From Paenibacillus sacheonensis (GTDB lineage: Bacteria > Bacillota > Bacilli > Paenibacillales > Paenibacillaceae), in NCBI RefSeq assembly GCF_009909195.1, contig NZ_JAAAMU010000028.1:1-64000 (forward strand): 64,000 nucleotides of DNA, written 5' to 3'. The position numbers and the translations under genes are program-made. Shown here piece by piece: positions 53,298 to 62,934 of the stretch. Numbering within the stretch: the first letter of the stretch is position 1; every line of letters starts with the position of its first letter. Under the pieces are notes generated by a model that saw only the letters and a program-made list of their open reading frames with translations, was not told the DNA's origin and ran no database searches.

Positions 53298-54001
53298 ACA
53301 AAGGATCAAACAACCATGAAGGCGTGCTGTCGATGCACTGGTATTGGGTGCAGGGGCTGCTGATCGCAGGCTCCGCGCTGGCCGCGGCATGGCTGTGGAA
53401 GGACATTCCGCCGACGTTGACGACGCATTACAATATCCGCTTCGAGGCGGACGGTTACAGCGGCAAAAGCTGGGGGACCGTGTTTCTGTTCAATTTCGTG
53501 CAGCTTTGCTTGCTCGCGACGATCTTGGGCACGAACGCGGTCATCGCCCAGGCGAAGCCGGGCGGGAGCTCGGACAGCGGGACAAGCGAGAACAAGCAGC
53601 GAAGGTTTCGGTACGTGAACAGCGTATTTCTCTATGGCCTGTCGCTGTTGTTGACGGCGTTCTTCAGTTATATTCAAGCCACGATGCTGTACGGTTGGCC
53701 GACCAAGGCGCTGTCCATCGTGACGATTGCGGTGATGGCGCTGATCGTCCTTGGCGTTATCGGGCTCATCGTGACGGTGAGGCGGCTCGGTCTGCGGGAG
53801 GGGTCTGCCCAGGACGAGGAACACTGGCTTGCCGGCGGCGGCGTGTATTACAACCCGAGCGATCCCGCCATATTCGTGCCGAAGAAACTGGGGATCGGCT
53901 GGACCGTTAACTTCGGCCGTCCGATGGGCTGGGTCGTGATTGCGACGCTTATTCTTATTCCGTTCGCGATCGTCATGCTGGTCGCGCTGATGGTCGAATA
54001 G
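53294..54001 (+). CDS. DUF1648/DUF5808 membrane protein
   Basis: 235 residues with about five membrane helices. The N-terminal part (SALAAAWLWKDIPPTLTTHYNIRFEADGY) has the DUF1648 pattern of a Pro-rich loop followed by H-x-N-x2-F/G-x-A-D-G. The C-terminal part (HWLAGGGVYYNPSDPAIFVPKKLGIGWTVNFGRPMGW) is a DUF5808 motif. Proteins with these domains occur next to YtrA-like regulators and some give immunity to membrane-active toxins (SdpI relatives). The exact function is unknown. Translationally coupled to the regulator gene. Confidence 0.85.
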   Translation: MNKGSNNHEGVLSMHWYWVQGLLIAGSALAAAWLWKDIPPTLTTHYNIRFEADGYSGKSWGTVFLFNFVQLCLLATILGTNAVIAQAKPGGSSDSGTSENKQRRFRYVNSVFLYGLSLLLTAFFSYIQATMLYGWPTKALSIVTIAVMALIVLGVIGLIVTVRRLGLREGSAQDEEHWLAGGGVYYNPSDPAIFVPKKLGIGWTVNFGRPMGWVVIATLILIPFAIVMLVALMVE

Positions 54002-54055
54002 CAAGGGGCAAGCTGGCGCGGAAAGAGTTCTCCGGCATCAGGGGGCGAAAATCAG

Positions 54056-54098
54056 AAAAACCTCGATTCCCGCCTGATAAGCGGTGATCGAGGTTTTT
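54056..54098. terminator. Bidirectional terminator between DUF1648 gene and hemL
   Basis: AAAAACCTCGAT (54056-54067) pairs perfectly with ATCGAGGTTTTT (54087-54098) and encloses CCGC / GCGG. T tracts in both directions. Confidence 0.92.
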
Positions 54099-54126
54099 GG
54101 CGTTGTTCGGTATGGATGCGAGCGGA

Positions 54127-55446
54127 TTAGCGCTTCATGGCAGCAAAAGCGTTCTCCGCGGCCGCGATCGTGGCTGCGATGTCCTCGTCCGTGTGGGCCG
54201 TGGTCAGGAACCAGGCTTCATACTTGGAAGGAGCGAGACAGATGCCCTGATCCAGCATCAACCGGAAAAACTGCGCGAACGCTTCGCCGTCGGTATCCTG
54301 CGCTTCATCGTAGTTCGTGATGGGATGGCTGCAGAAATGGGCGGAGAACGAGCCGCGGATACGGTTGATCGTCAGCGGGATGCCATGCTTGTCCGCCGAT
54401 GCTTGAAGCGCTTCGGCCAGCCGGGCTGCCTGGGCATCCATGCGGTCGTAGACACCCGGCTGCATCAGCACCTCGAGGCAGGCGATGCCGGCCGAGATGG
54501 AAGCCGGGTTGCCGGCCATCGTGCCCGCCTGGTAGGCCGGGCCGAGCGGCGCAACCTGCTCCATGACCGCCTTGCGGCCGCCGTAAGCGCCGATCGGCAG
54601 GCCGCCGCCGATGATCTTGCCGAGCGCCGTGAGATCCGGCTCGATGGCAGCGCGATCCGGGAACGCGGCATAGGTTTGCGCGCTGCCGTAATGGAAGCGG
54701 AAGGCGCTGATGACTTCATCGTAGATAACGAGGGCGCCTGCCTCGCGGGTCATTTTGCAGAGACCTTCGAGGAAGCCCGGCTCCGGCATGACCATGCCGA
54801 AGTTGCCGACGATGGGCTCGACCATCACGGCCGCGACGTCGTCGCCGAACGTATCCAGCGCCGTGCGCAGGCCGTCCAGGTCGTTGAACGGGACGGTGAT
54901 GACTTCGCTAGCGATGCTGACCGGAACGCCGGCGCTGTCGGGGATGCCGAGCGTCGACGGACCGGAGCCGGCTGCTACGAGCACGAGATCGGAATGGCCG
55001 TGGTAGCAGCCGGCGAATTTGATGATTTTGCTTCGTTTCGTATAGGCTCTGGCGACGCGGATCGTCGTCATGACGGCCTCCGTGCCGGAGTTGACGAAAC
55101 GGACCTTGTCGAGCGAGGGAATGGCTTCCTTGAGCATCCGCGCGAGCGTGATTTCAAGCTCAGTCGGCGTGCCGTAGAGGGTGCCGTTCGCGGCTGCCGT
55201 CGTGATCGCTTCGGTAATATGCGGGTGCGCATGGCCGGTTATGATAGGTCCGTAGGCGCACAGATAGTCGATGTAGCGATTGTCGTCGACGTCCCAGAAA
55301 TGCGCGCCCTGCGCGTGCTTCATGAAGACGGGCGCCCCGCCCCCGACGGCCTTGAACGAACGCGAGGGACTGTTGACGCCCCCGACGATATGTTGAAGCG
55401 CTTCGGCATATAAAGCCTCCGAGCGCGGTCGATGATTGTTGGACAT
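54127..55446 (-). CDS. hemL: Glutamate-1-semialdehyde 2,1-aminomutase
   Basis: 439-residue class-III PLP enzyme that makes 5-aminolevulinate in the C5 heme pathway. Signatures: [18 protein letters not shown] at the N-terminus, [38 protein letters not shown], the PLP lysine in [17 protein letters not shown], and [17 protein letters not shown] lies before the ATG. No other heme gene is next to it, so it is probably a second, scattered hemL copy of the kind common in Bacilli. Confidence 0.94.
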   Translation of the reverse strand: MSNNHRPRSEALYAEALQHIVGGVNSPSRSFKAVGGGAPVFMKHAQGAHFWDVDDNRYIDYLCAYGPIITGHAHPHITEAITTAAANGTLYGTPTELEITLARMLKEAIPSLDKVRFVNSGTEAVMTTIRVARAYTKRSKIIKFAGCYHGHSDLVLVAAGSGPSTLGIPDSAGVPVSIASEVITVPFNDLDGLRTALDTFGDDVAAVMVEPIVGNFGMVMPEPGFLEGLCKMTREAGALVIYDEVISAFRFHYGSAQTYAAFPDRAAIEPDLTALGKIIGGGLPIGAYGGRKAVMEQVAPLGPAYQAGTMAGNPASISAGIACLEVLMQPGVYDRMDAQAARLAEALQASADKHGIPLTINRIRGSFSAHFCSHPITNYDEAQDTDGEAFAQFFRLMLDQGICLAPSKYEAWFLTTAHTDEDIAATIAAAENAFAAMKR

Positions 55447-55540
55447 GGATAGTGCCTCCTTGAGTCTTCATGCAATGCTTGATATAGGAAACCGAAACGC
55501 AATGCCCTTATTGTACCTCTGCCATGCCGACAAGCACAAC

Positions 55541-55575
55541 AAAAGAGAGCGGCCGATTGCATCGGCGCGCTCCCT
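55541..55575 (-). terminator. Candidate terminator of the LCP gene
   Basis: Minus-strand GAGCGCGCCGAT / ATCGGCCGCTCTC imperfect hairpin followed by TTTT. It lies 120 bp beyond the LCP stop codon, after the 23-bp repeats. Confidence 0.55.
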
Positions 55576-55600
55576 TGGCGATTCTATTGGCTGACTTTGA

Positions 55601-55692
55601 TTGTTCTAATAGCTGTACTCTAATTGTTTTAATAGCTGAACCTTAATTGTGCTAATAGCTGAACATGGATTGTTCTGTTCGCTGCTCGCGAT
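55601..55692. repeat. 23-bp tandem repeat, four copies
   Basis: Copies start at 55601, 55624, 55647 and 55670. Consensus ATTGTTCTAATAGCTGAACC plus three bases; copies 1-3 are close, copy 4 diverges after CTG. It ends 5 bp before the LCP gene stop codon and so forms its 3' untranslated region. Confidence 0.85.
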
Positions 55693-55696
55693 CGCT

Positions 55697-56797
55697 CTAT
55701 CGGCTGCCTTCATTGGCGGTATTCCCGCTGCCTGCAGTCGAGGAGTTCGATTCCGTATTGGTTACCGTTCCGTTACCGCTTTGAACCGACGTATCGGTCG
55801 AGGCCGGAATCGTGGAATCCTTGGTCAGCTCATCCTGCACGAATTCCAGTACTTTGTCCTCGTCCGAAATCGCGAGCACGGAAGCGCCGTTTACTTTCTC
55901 GCCGCTGATCAGGTCCATCGGAGGCACTTGAGCCTGGCCGGCGATATGGCTGTTCACGCCAAGCTGGCCGAGCTTGATCATATCGGATACTTCGATATTC
56001 GTTTTGACGTAACCGTCCACGCTGTCGACGATCTTCTTCATCTTCAGCAGGTTCCAGCCGTTCTTCATCTTGTCGGCTACGGCGCCGAGCAGCTTGCGCT
56101 GACGCTCGGTGCGCGTGAAGTCGCTCATCGCGTCATGACGGAAGCGCACGTATTGCAGGGCTTTCGTGCCGTCAAGGTCCTGAACGCCTTTCTTAAGATG
56201 AATGTCGTAGCGGTTGCCGTCGGCGTTGTCGACGTAGTTCATGTCCTTCTCGACCTCGAAGTTTTGGATGCCGCCGATCGCGTCGATGACCGACTTGAAT
56301 CCTTCGAAGTCCGTGTACACATAATACTGGATATCGAGTCCAAGCACGTTGCCGATCGTCTGCATGGCAAGCTCGGAACCGCCGAGCGCGAACGCCGTGT
56401 TGATGCGGTCGTCTCCATGGCCCGGAATGTCCACCCAAGTGTCGCGAAGAACGGAGAACAAGTGAATGTCTTTCTTGACCGGATCCAAGGATACGACCAT
56501 CATGGAGTCGGAGCGGGCTTTATCGTTCTCGGCCAAGCCGCGGTTGTCGCCGCCCATGATGAGGATGTTGACGCGTTCCTTGCCTTCCCATTCCGGTGGT
56601 TTCTCGGTTGCAACGACCTGGTAATCGGTGAATTTCGGATCATTCGTCGGATCGCTCAGCTTATCGAGCCCGTTATAAGTGCCGTAAAGTTCATAGAAGA
56701 TGTAACCGCCGACCGCCAAAATCACGACGGCAGCGCCGAGCAGCGCCCATCTCCAGGGTCTTTTTCGTTTTGGTTGCTTCGCTTTCGCACGCGCCAT
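55697..56797 (-). CDS. LytR-CpsA-Psr (LCP) family cell-wall glycopolymer transferase
   Basis: 366 residues from ATG 56797, after CAAGGAGG. A basic head and one membrane helix (WRWALLGAAVVILAVGGYIFYELY) precede the outside LCP domain: ILIMGGDNRGL, ARSDSMMVVSLDP, the signature FSVLRDTWVDIPGHG, INTAFALGG, YVYTDFEGFKSVIDAIGGI, and ALQYVRFRHD with conserved Arg. These enzymes attach teichoic-acid-like or other polymers from undecaprenyl carriers to peptidoglycan. The Ser/Thr-rich tail of about 45 residues is disordered. In this organism it may attach the secondary polymer that SLH domains bind. Confidence 0.92.
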   Translation of the reverse strand: MARAKAKQPKRKRPWRWALLGAAVVILAVGGYIFYELYGTYNGLDKLSDPTNDPKFTDYQVVATEKPPEWEGKERVNILIMGGDNRGLAENDKARSDSMMVVSLDPVKKDIHLFSVLRDTWVDIPGHGDDRINTAFALGGSELAMQTIGNVLGLDIQYYVYTDFEGFKSVIDAIGGIQNFEVEKDMNYVDNADGNRYDIHLKKGVQDLDGTKALQYVRFRHDAMSDFTRTERQRKLLGAVADKMKNGWNLLKMKKIVDSVDGYVKTNIEVSDMIKLGQLGVNSHIAGQAQVPPMDLISGEKVNGASVLAISDEDKVLEFVQDELTKDSTIPASTDTSVQSGNGTVTNTESNSSTAGSGNTANEGSR

Positions 56798-57050
56798 GTT
56801 CGTTTCAGTTCCTCCTTGGAATAGGTCCGAATCGGACGAGGAGTAAACCCCGCTTCGGAACAATAAAGTATGACGTCCAATAGATTGCTATCAGGTCGAG
56901 CAGGTTGACCAAACTTTTGTAAACAGTATAGCATTACATATCATAAAATTATAAAATGGATTGTCATAGAGAAGCAAGTTTTATCTGATTGGAACGAATA
57001 TGGTGGATATTTCCCAGGAAATGTCGAAAAAGAGAGGAGCCGGACGCAGC

Positions 57051-58325
57051 ATGCTGGCGATCGACGTACAAGATTTAAGGAAGCAATTCCAGGTTCAGAA
57101 GAACCGCGAAGGTCTCGGAGGCGCGCTCAAGGACTTGTTCAAGCGCGAATACAATTCGATTACCGCGGTCAAAGATATAAGCTTTCAAATTCCGCAGGGC
57201 GAAATTTGCGGCTACATAGGAGAGAACGGGGCGGGCAAATCGACCACGATCAAGATGCTGACGGGCATCCTCGTTCCAACCTCGGGACACCTCATGGTAA
57301 ATGGCTTCGTGCCTTATAAAGACAGGGAAAAATTCGTCCGCGGCATCGGCGTCGTGTTCGGTCAGCGCAGCCAATTATGGTGGGATATCGGCGTTATCGA
57401 ATCCTTCCAGCTGCTTCGCAAGGTCTATCGGGTGTCCGAAGCCGACTACCGCCAGCGGCTGGACGAATTGGTGGAACGGCTGCAGCTGGGCGACCTGCTC
57501 AACCGTCCCGTAAGGAAGCTCAGCCTGGGTCAACGGATGCGCTGCGAGCTCGTCGCGTCGCTGCTGCATAACCCTTCGATTCTATTTCTGGACGAGCCGA
57601 CGATCGGTTTGGATATCATCGTCAAGACGGAAATCCGCGAATTCTTAAAAAAAATTAATCGGGAGCAAGGCACGACGATCCTGCTGACGACGCATGATTT
57701 GCAGGATATCGAGGCGCTGTGCTCGCGCGTCATCATGCTCGACGACGGCCGCATTATCTATGACGGCGGCTTGGAGGAGCTGAAATCGCGCTGGAGCAAA
57801 GGCCGTGAGCTCCAATTCCAGTTCGGGGAACATCCGTCGCTGCATACGCTGCGCAGCTTGACGGAAGGGCTGGAAGGCGTCGAATGGAGCATCGACAACG
57901 AGCTGACGGCCACGATGTGGCTGCCGCATGCGGTAAATGTCTCTGAGGCGCTCGCCCGCGTCGTCGGCGGCAGCTCGGATATCCGCGACATCAAAATCAT
58001 GGAGACGAATACGGACGAGATCGTTCGCGAGATTTACTCTTCCGGCTCGGCTTCCAATGAAGCGGCCGCGAAGCTGGGCGGCGGCGCGGTCTTCGAGGAA
58101 GCGGAGGCAGCATCGCAAGAACCGGCGCAGGACGCAGCCGATACGCCAGCTTACGCTGCGGTTCAGTCGGGAGGCGTGCCGTCCCCGGCAGACTCCGAAG
58201 CCGCCGTGACGGACGATACGGATCATGCTGCGCCGTCCGGCTCCGGCGATGCCGCTCCGTCCGAGCGGAAGGCGGATGAACCGGTTCTCGCGGCCGCTGC
58301 CTCCAAGAAGGAACCCACGTCATGA
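57051..58325 (+). CDS. ABC-2 exporter ATPase with long disordered C-terminus
   Basis: 424 residues from ATG 57051. Start uncertain: ATG 57000 and 57021 are in frame, and GAGAGGAG at about 57032-57039 best suits 57051. Walker A GENGAGKST, Q-loop FGQRSQLWWD, signature LSLGQRMRCE, Walker B SILFLDEPTIGLD and switch TTHD are complete; the insert (NREGLGGALKDLFKREY) before Walker A is typical of the COG4586 family. After the NBD, roughly the last 90 residues are Ala/Glu/Pro/Ser-rich and low in complexity, unusual for these proteins. It overlaps the first permease gene by four bases. Confidence 0.92.
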   Translation: MLAIDVQDLRKQFQVQKNREGLGGALKDLFKREYNSITAVKDISFQIPQGEICGYIGENGAGKSTTIKMLTGILVPTSGHLMVNGFVPYKDREKFVRGIGVVFGQRSQLWWDIGVIESFQLLRKVYRVSEADYRQRLDELVERLQLGDLLNRPVRKLSLGQRMRCELVASLLHNPSILFLDEPTIGLDIIVKTEIREFLKKINREQGTTILLTTHDLQDIEALCSRVIMLDDGRIIYDGGLEELKSRWSKGRELQFQFGEHPSLHTLRSLTEGLEGVEWSIDNELTATMWLPHAVNVSEALARVVGGSSDIRDIKIMETNTDEIVREIYSSGSASNEAAAKLGGGAVFEEAEAASQEPAQDAADTPAYAAVQSGGVPSPADSEAAVTDDTDHAAPSGSGDAAPSERKADEPVLAAAASKKEPTS

Positions 58326-59116
58326 ACAGCGCTTACTTGGACCTGATTCGCATTCGTTTTCTCATGATGCTGGCGTATCGCGTCAATTATTACAGCGGCA
58401 TCGTCATATACACGATCAACATCGGCGCGTACTATTTTCTGTGGGAAGCGATCTATGGCGACCAGAAGCTGCTGGCGGGCTTCACCCTCGCTCAGATGAC
58501 GACGTACGTAGCGGTTTCGTGGATGGCGAGGGCTTTCTACTTCAATAACCTGGATCGCGAAATCGCAAACGAAATCCGCGACGGCAGCGTGGCCGTGCAA
58601 TTTATCCGTCCGTACAACTATCTGTTCGTGAAGCTGATGCAGGGGTTCGGCGAAGGACTGTTCCGCCTGCTTCTGTTCATGGGGCCGGGCCTTGCGCTCG
58701 TCTGCCTGATCTTCCCGGTGAAGCTGCCGTCGGATCCGGGCACCTGGGTCATTTATCTGTTCATGCTGCTGTTCAGCTTTCTTATTAATACGCAGATCAA
58801 CATGCTCGTAGGCTTGTTTGCGTTCTTCGTCGAAAATAACGAGGGCATGCTGCGCATGAAGCGGGTGCTCGTCGACCTGTTCTCGGGGGTTATCGTGCCG
58901 ATTACGTTCTTCCCGGGCTGGCTGGCCGTCACGATGAAATGGCTGCCGTTTCAAGCGATTACGTTTATCCCGAGCTCGGTCTTCACGGGTCGCGTTACGG
59001 GCGCGGAAGTGTGGCGCGTCTTCGGCATTCAAGTAATATGGTTCGTCGCATTGATTATTCCGATTGCATGGGTATGGCGCCAGGCGCGAACCCGGTTGTT
59101 CGTGCAGGGAGGTTGA
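58322..59116 (+). CDS. ABC-2 exporter permease 1 (COG4587 type)
   Basis: 264 residues with about six membrane segments. The conserved cytosolic motif LDREIANEIRDGSVAVQFIRPYNYLFVKL identifies the ABC-2 family of the COG4587 type. ATGA overlap with the ATPase gene, and the second permease follows after 7 bp, so the three genes encode one heteromeric exporter. The substrate is unknown; related trios are annotated as antibiotic or drug exporters without proof. Confidence 0.9.
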   Translation: MNSAYLDLIRIRFLMMLAYRVNYYSGIVIYTINIGAYYFLWEAIYGDQKLLAGFTLAQMTTYVAVSWMARAFYFNNLDREIANEIRDGSVAVQFIRPYNYLFVKLMQGFGEGLFRLLLFMGPGLALVCLIFPVKLPSDPGTWVIYLFMLLFSFLINTQINMLVGLFAFFVENNEGMLRMKRVLVDLFSGVIVPITFFPGWLAVTMKWLPFQAITFIPSSVFTGRVTGAEVWRVFGIQVIWFVALIIPIAWVWRQARTRLFVQGG

Positions 59117-59123
59117 GGGATAG

Positions 59124-59915
59124 ATGTTTTATTGGTCGCTTGCCGTAGAGTACATGAAGAATTACGTGAAAACAAAGCTGACGTACCGGATGGACTTCTG
59201 GATCGAGGTGCTGTCGGACCTGTTGTTTCAGGCCGTCAATCTGATCTTCATCCTCATCGTGTTCCGGCATACGCCGACGCTCGGGGGCTGGACCGAGGCG
59301 GAAGTGGTGTTCGTGTACGGGTATTTCATGGTGCCGTCGGGCATCTTCAGCGCGCTCTTCAACATTTGGAACTTCAGCGAACGATATATCGTCAAAGGCG
59401 AAATGGACCGCGTGCTGACGCGCCCCGCCTATAACCTGTACCAAGTGCTGCTCGAAAATCTCGATCCGCCGTCGTTGTTCGGCTCGTTCGTCGGCCTGAT
59501 CATCATGATCCTGAGCTGGGGCGACCTGGGGCTGGCCTTCCATCTGACGGATGTGCTGATGCTGATCGCGTTCACGATCGGGTCCGTCATGATTTATGCC
59601 GGCATCTTTACGTCTCTGACGGCGATTTCGTTCTATTCGGACGCGCCGACGGGCATTTTGCCCTTGATGTACAATATTTCGACGTACGGCCGGTACCCGG
59701 TCAATATTTACAGCAAGATCATCCGGTTCTTCCTGACCTGGCTGCTGCCGTTCGCCTTTACCGGCGTCATTCCGGCCTCGTATTTTCTCGGTCGGAACGA
59801 GTCGGGCCTGTCGGATCTTGCTCCGTACACGCCCCTTATGGGCGTCATCGTCATGGGGCTCGGGCTGCTCATCTGGAATCACGGCGTCAAGCGGTACCGG
59901 GGCGCGGGATCATAA
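59124..59915 (+). CDS. ABC-2 exporter permease 2 (COG3694 type)
   Basis: 263 residues, about six membrane segments, with KLTYRMDFWIEVLSDLLFQAVNL, then YIVKGEMDRVLTRPAYNLYQVLLENLD, the matching motif of the partner permease. It forms the second half of the exporter channel. Two overlapping upstream genes and a 30-bp gap to bcp suggest one operon, though bcp has its own ribosome site. Confidence 0.9.
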   Translation: MFYWSLAVEYMKNYVKTKLTYRMDFWIEVLSDLLFQAVNLIFILIVFRHTPTLGGWTEAEVVFVYGYFMVPSGIFSALFNIWNFSERYIVKGEMDRVLTRPAYNLYQVLLENLDPPSLFGSFVGLIIMILSWGDLGLAFHLTDVLMLIAFTIGSVMIYAGIFTSLTAISFYSDAPTGILPLMYNISTYGRYPVNIYSKIIRFFLTWLLPFAFTGVIPASYFLGRNESGLSDLAPYTPLMGVIVMGLGLLIWNHGVKRYRGAGS

Positions 59916-59945
59916 GAATTCGATCGCAAGGGGAGAGAAGAAGCA

Positions 59946-60422
59946 ATGGCAATCAAAGCGAAAGCGGTCCTGGGGAAAAAGGCGCCGGATTTCAAGCTTC
60001 CCGCGGGAGGCGGGCGCGAAGTCAGCTTAAGTCAATACGTCGGCCATAAGGTCGTCCTATTCTTCTATCCGAAGGATATGACGCCGGCGTGCACGCAGGA
60101 GTCCTGCGATTTTCGCGACGCGTATGCGGAATTCGGGAAGCACGATACGGTCGTGCTCGGCATCAGCAACGACCCTGCGGAGCGTCATGAGAAGTTCGCG
60201 GAGAAATACGAGCTGCCCTTCGAGCTGCTCGCGGACACGGAGCATCGCGTATGCGAGCTGTACGGCGTATGGCAGCTGAAGAAGCTGTACGGCCGCGAGT
60301 ACATGGGTCTGGTGCGCTCGACCTTTCTCATCGACGAGAAAGGCAAGCTGGTGCGCGAATGGCGCAACCTCCGCGTGAAGGGCCATGTGCAGGACGTGCT
60401 GGCCGCTGCGCTCGAGCTGTAA
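59946..60422 (+). CDS. bcp: Thioredoxin-dependent peroxiredoxin (BCP/PrxQ)
   Basis: 158 residues. It reduces hydrogen peroxide and organic peroxides using thioredoxin. Peroxidatic Cys49 and resolving Cys54 are in YPKDMTPACTQESCDFRD, five residues apart as in the alpha-2 type of BCP; usual BCP motifs KAPDFKLP, LGISNDP and VRSTFLIDEKG follow. GGGGAG lies 10 bases before the ATG. Confidence 0.95.
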   Translation: MAIKAKAVLGKKAPDFKLPAGGGREVSLSQYVGHKVVLFFYPKDMTPACTQESCDFRDAYAEFGKHDTVVLGISNDPAERHEKFAEKYELPFELLADTEHRVCELYGVWQLKKLYGREYMGLVRSTFLIDEKGKLVREWRNLRVKGHVQDVLAAALEL

Positions 60423-60460
60423 GGACAGGCATCGAGCGGCGAGGGGGAAATCGAACGTAA

Positions 60461-60505
60461 AAAAGCCTTCGGGGCGCGGGATTCCGCGCTTCCGAAGGCT
60501 ATTTC
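60461..60505. terminator. Bidirectional terminator between bcp and the AraC regulator
   Basis: AGCCTTCGG (60465-60473) / CCGAAGGCT (60493-60501) with an inner GCGCGG / CCGCGC. A run of six T on the minus strand, shorter on the plus strand. Confidence 0.88.
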
Positions 60506-60570
60506 GTGTGCGGACGCGCCACTACAAGTAACGTCATTCGGAGCGGACGCGCCGTCGAGCCGCCGCCGAA

Positions 60571-62934
60571 TCAACCGCTTAGCGAATCGGAATCTCCCCT
60601 TGCCGAGCCGCCGAATCGGGCCGCGTACTCTTTCGGCGTCATGCCGAAGCGCGTGCGGAACAGTTTGTAGAAATACGATTGGTTCTCGTAACCGACCTGG
60701 ACGAGTACCTCGTAGACGCTGTGGTCGCCCGTCTCGAACAGCTTGGCCGCGCGGCTCAGGCGAACTTCGTTGATCTGCTCCCCGATCGAGATGCCGACCG
60801 CGTCCTTGAACAGCTTCGCCAGCTTGCGCGACGGCATCTTCAACGTCGAGGCGATGCCGTCGAGGCAGAGCGCGTTGTCCGCGTAGCTCAGCTGGATAAT
60901 GTTCTGAACCGTGTCCACGACAAAATGCTGCGAACTGGCGCTTTCGCTCTCCTTCGAGTCGTCCAACGCATCCTGCAGCACCTGCTGCAGACCGGCGAAG
61001 CATTCTTCGATCGTCTCGATCGTGCCGAGCGACTGGAGCATGCTCAGCAATTGATCCTCGCCCTGCTCCGCGGCTCCTCCGTGGCGGGTCTGGCTCTGCT
61101 TGAGACGAATGCGTATCTCGCCGACGAGATGCATGATCGACGTGACCATATGCTCGTACTTCATGCCGACGAGCTCCGCCTTCAGCGCATCGAGCGATTG
61201 CTTGACGCCCGGATAATTGCGCTTCTCGATATGCTCGAGCAGGATCGTTTCCGCCCGCGCGGAGTGGGAGAGACTGCGGTTGGCAGCATTGTCGCGCACC
61301 AGATCGGCGGTGATGACGCTGCCCGTGCCGATGACGAAACGGTACGCCGCCAGCTTGCCGAGGGCGCGGAAAGCATCCGGCAGGCCCGGTGCCCGCGTGA
61401 TCGGGCCGCTGACGGACACCGTGACGGACAAGCGGTAATATTCTTTGATGAACGCTTGAGCCGTTTCGAGCAGGACGACGATCTCGGCCTCGTTCAAGCC
61501 GCCGTCTCCGAGCGGAAGCAGCAGCGCCAGCTCGTCGTCCTGCATGGCGGTCTCTTCGGCTTGTCCGAGGGCAAGCAGCGTTTCGCGCATGATATTGCCG
61601 ATCGCGTATTTGATCAGCTGCCGGTCCTGTTGGTTGTAGCGCTGCTGCAGCTGCGCGAATTCGTCCATCTTGACCAGCACCAGGCGGAATTCGCCGTCGT
61701 AGGCGAAAGGCATTTGATGCTCGCGGCACAGCTCCTCGAAGCTCTCGCGGGACAGCGGCTGCTCGCCGAGCAGCATGCTCTTCAGCGCGTACGACTTTAG
61801 AATGGTCTGAACCGACTGCCGCTGCGAGTCGTACTGCTTCACCCTGGATAGCGTATCGTCGTACATTTTGCTCAGGAACGAGATTTCGTCCCGGGTCGAC
61901 GACTGGTCGCCGCCGCTCGATACTTGCTTCAGCAGGCGGAGAATCGGCGTGTAGACGATGCCGGACGCCGTCAGGGAGAAGAGCAGCGCGATCAGGACGA
62001 AGATGGCCACGATGACCGTCAAGAACGTGCGAAAGGCATACAGGGAGCCGTATACGGCGGAGATCGGCTGGATTTTGAAAATCGTCAGGCTTTGGTCCTT
62101 CAGCTGCAAATACGAGATGACGTACCGCTCTCCGCTCAGCTTCCGAACGATCGAGCCGGAATCGGCCTTGGGCGGTTTGTTCTTGAAATCCTGGATCAGC
62201 GAAGCGCGCAGCTCGGCATGCTCCTTGTCCTTCTCCAGAAACCCGCCGTTGTCGCTGTAGATGTATGCGCTTTCGCCACGCTGTTCATTAACGAAGCTGT
62301 ACTGTTTCAGATTGTCCATGATCCAGTTCGGATTCAGGTTGATCGCCACGGCGGAATCGATTTTGGCCGGATCCCCGGACGACTCGTACATCAGGTAGGT
62401 AATGATCGGCTCCTTCACCGGCTTCGTTCCGTAATCGTTCTCGATTGCGCGGAATATCGGCTTCATGCGCGGCGCGCCGGGATAGGCGACGATCATTTGC
62501 TTCATCCCGGCATCGTCGTAATACATCTGCTTGCCGGCATAATAATATTGTTCGTTATAGCTATTATAGAAGCCGATGGATTGAATCGACGTGTTCGACG
62601 TGATGACGGATGCCGAGATGCGGTTCAGTTTGGAGTAAATTTCGTCTTGCCCGATATTGCCGGTGTTGTTCAAGATCGCGGTGGCGTCCGGCGTGACGAA
62701 CAAATAGACGGCGATGTTGCGGATCGCCGCATCCATCTGCTCGATGGTATGCTTCGTTTGGTTCAGCAGCTGGCTGTTCTTCTGCGTCTCGAGCTCGTAC
62801 AGCTTGTCCTTGCCGTAGACGTAGAGCGCCGCGGAAAGCGTGCAGACGAGCAGGGTAGCGACTAGACTGATCGACAAGACGATGCGCAAGTAGTATTTAT
62901 TCTGCATACGGAACGAACCGTAAAATTTTCTCAT
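60571..62934 (-). CDS. Membrane-bound AraC-family regulator with extracellular sensor
   Basis: 787 residues from ATG 62934 (GGGGGC upstream); the frame stays open for 300 codons more but that part has no ribosome site and overlaps the divergent permease gene. Order: membrane helix (YYLRIVLSISLVATLLVCTLSAALYVYG), an outer sensor of about 260 residues with Cache-like features (SASVITSNTSIQSIGFYNSYNEQYYY), a second helix (FLTVIVAIFVLIALLFSLTASGIVY), a cytosolic linker, and a C-terminal AraC HTH (LAKLFKDAVGISIGEQINEVRLSRAAKLF ... VGYENQSYFYKLFRTRFGMTPKEYAARF). This is the type that controls sugar or oligosaccharide uptake in Paenibacillus; the divergent LplB-type permease is the probable target. 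Confidence 0.9.
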   Translation of the reverse strand: MRKFYGSFRMQNKYYLRIVLSISLVATLLVCTLSAALYVYGKDKLYELETQKNSQLLNQTKHTIEQMDAAIRNIAVYLFVTPDATAILNNTGNIGQDEIYSKLNRISASVITSNTSIQSIGFYNSYNEQYYYAGKQMYYDDAGMKQMIVAYPGAPRMKPIFRAIENDYGTKPVKEPIITYLMYESSGDPAKIDSAVAINLNPNWIMDNLKQYSFVNEQRGESAYIYSDNGGFLEKDKEHAELRASLIQDFKNKPPKADSGSIVRKLSGERYVISYLQLKDQSLTIFKIQPISAVYGSLYAFRTFLTVIVAIFVLIALLFSLTASGIVYTPILRLLKQVSSGGDQSSTRDEISFLSKMYDDTLSRVKQYDSQRQSVQTILKSYALKSMLLGEQPLSRESFEELCREHQMPFAYDGEFRLVLVKMDEFAQLQQRYNQQDRQLIKYAIGNIMRETLLALGQAEETAMQDDELALLLPLGDGGLNEAEIVVLLETAQAFIKEYYRLSVTVSVSGPITRAPGLPDAFRALGKLAAYRFVIGTGSVITADLVRDNAANRSLSHSARAETILLEHIEKRNYPGVKQSLDALKAELVGMKYEHMVTSIMHLVGEIRIRLKQSQTRHGGAAEQGEDQLLSMLQSLGTIETIEECFAGLQQVLQDALDDSKESESASSQHFVVDTVQNIIQLSYADNALCLDGIASTLKMPSRKLAKLFKDAVGISIGEQINEVRLSRAAKLFETGDHSVYEVLVQVGYENQSYFYKLFRTRFGMTPKEYAARFGGSARGDSDSLSG

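Noticed and set aside
54097-55413. Long plus-strand open frame opposite hemL
   Set aside because: Shadow of hemL, which has the complete PLP signature; the plus-strand translation is Arg-rich and non-repetitive without domains.
60185-61729. Minus-strand open frame of 514 codons over bcp and the AraC gene
   Set aside because: Arg/Gly-rich shadow translation that runs through the intergenic terminator and antisense to bcp.
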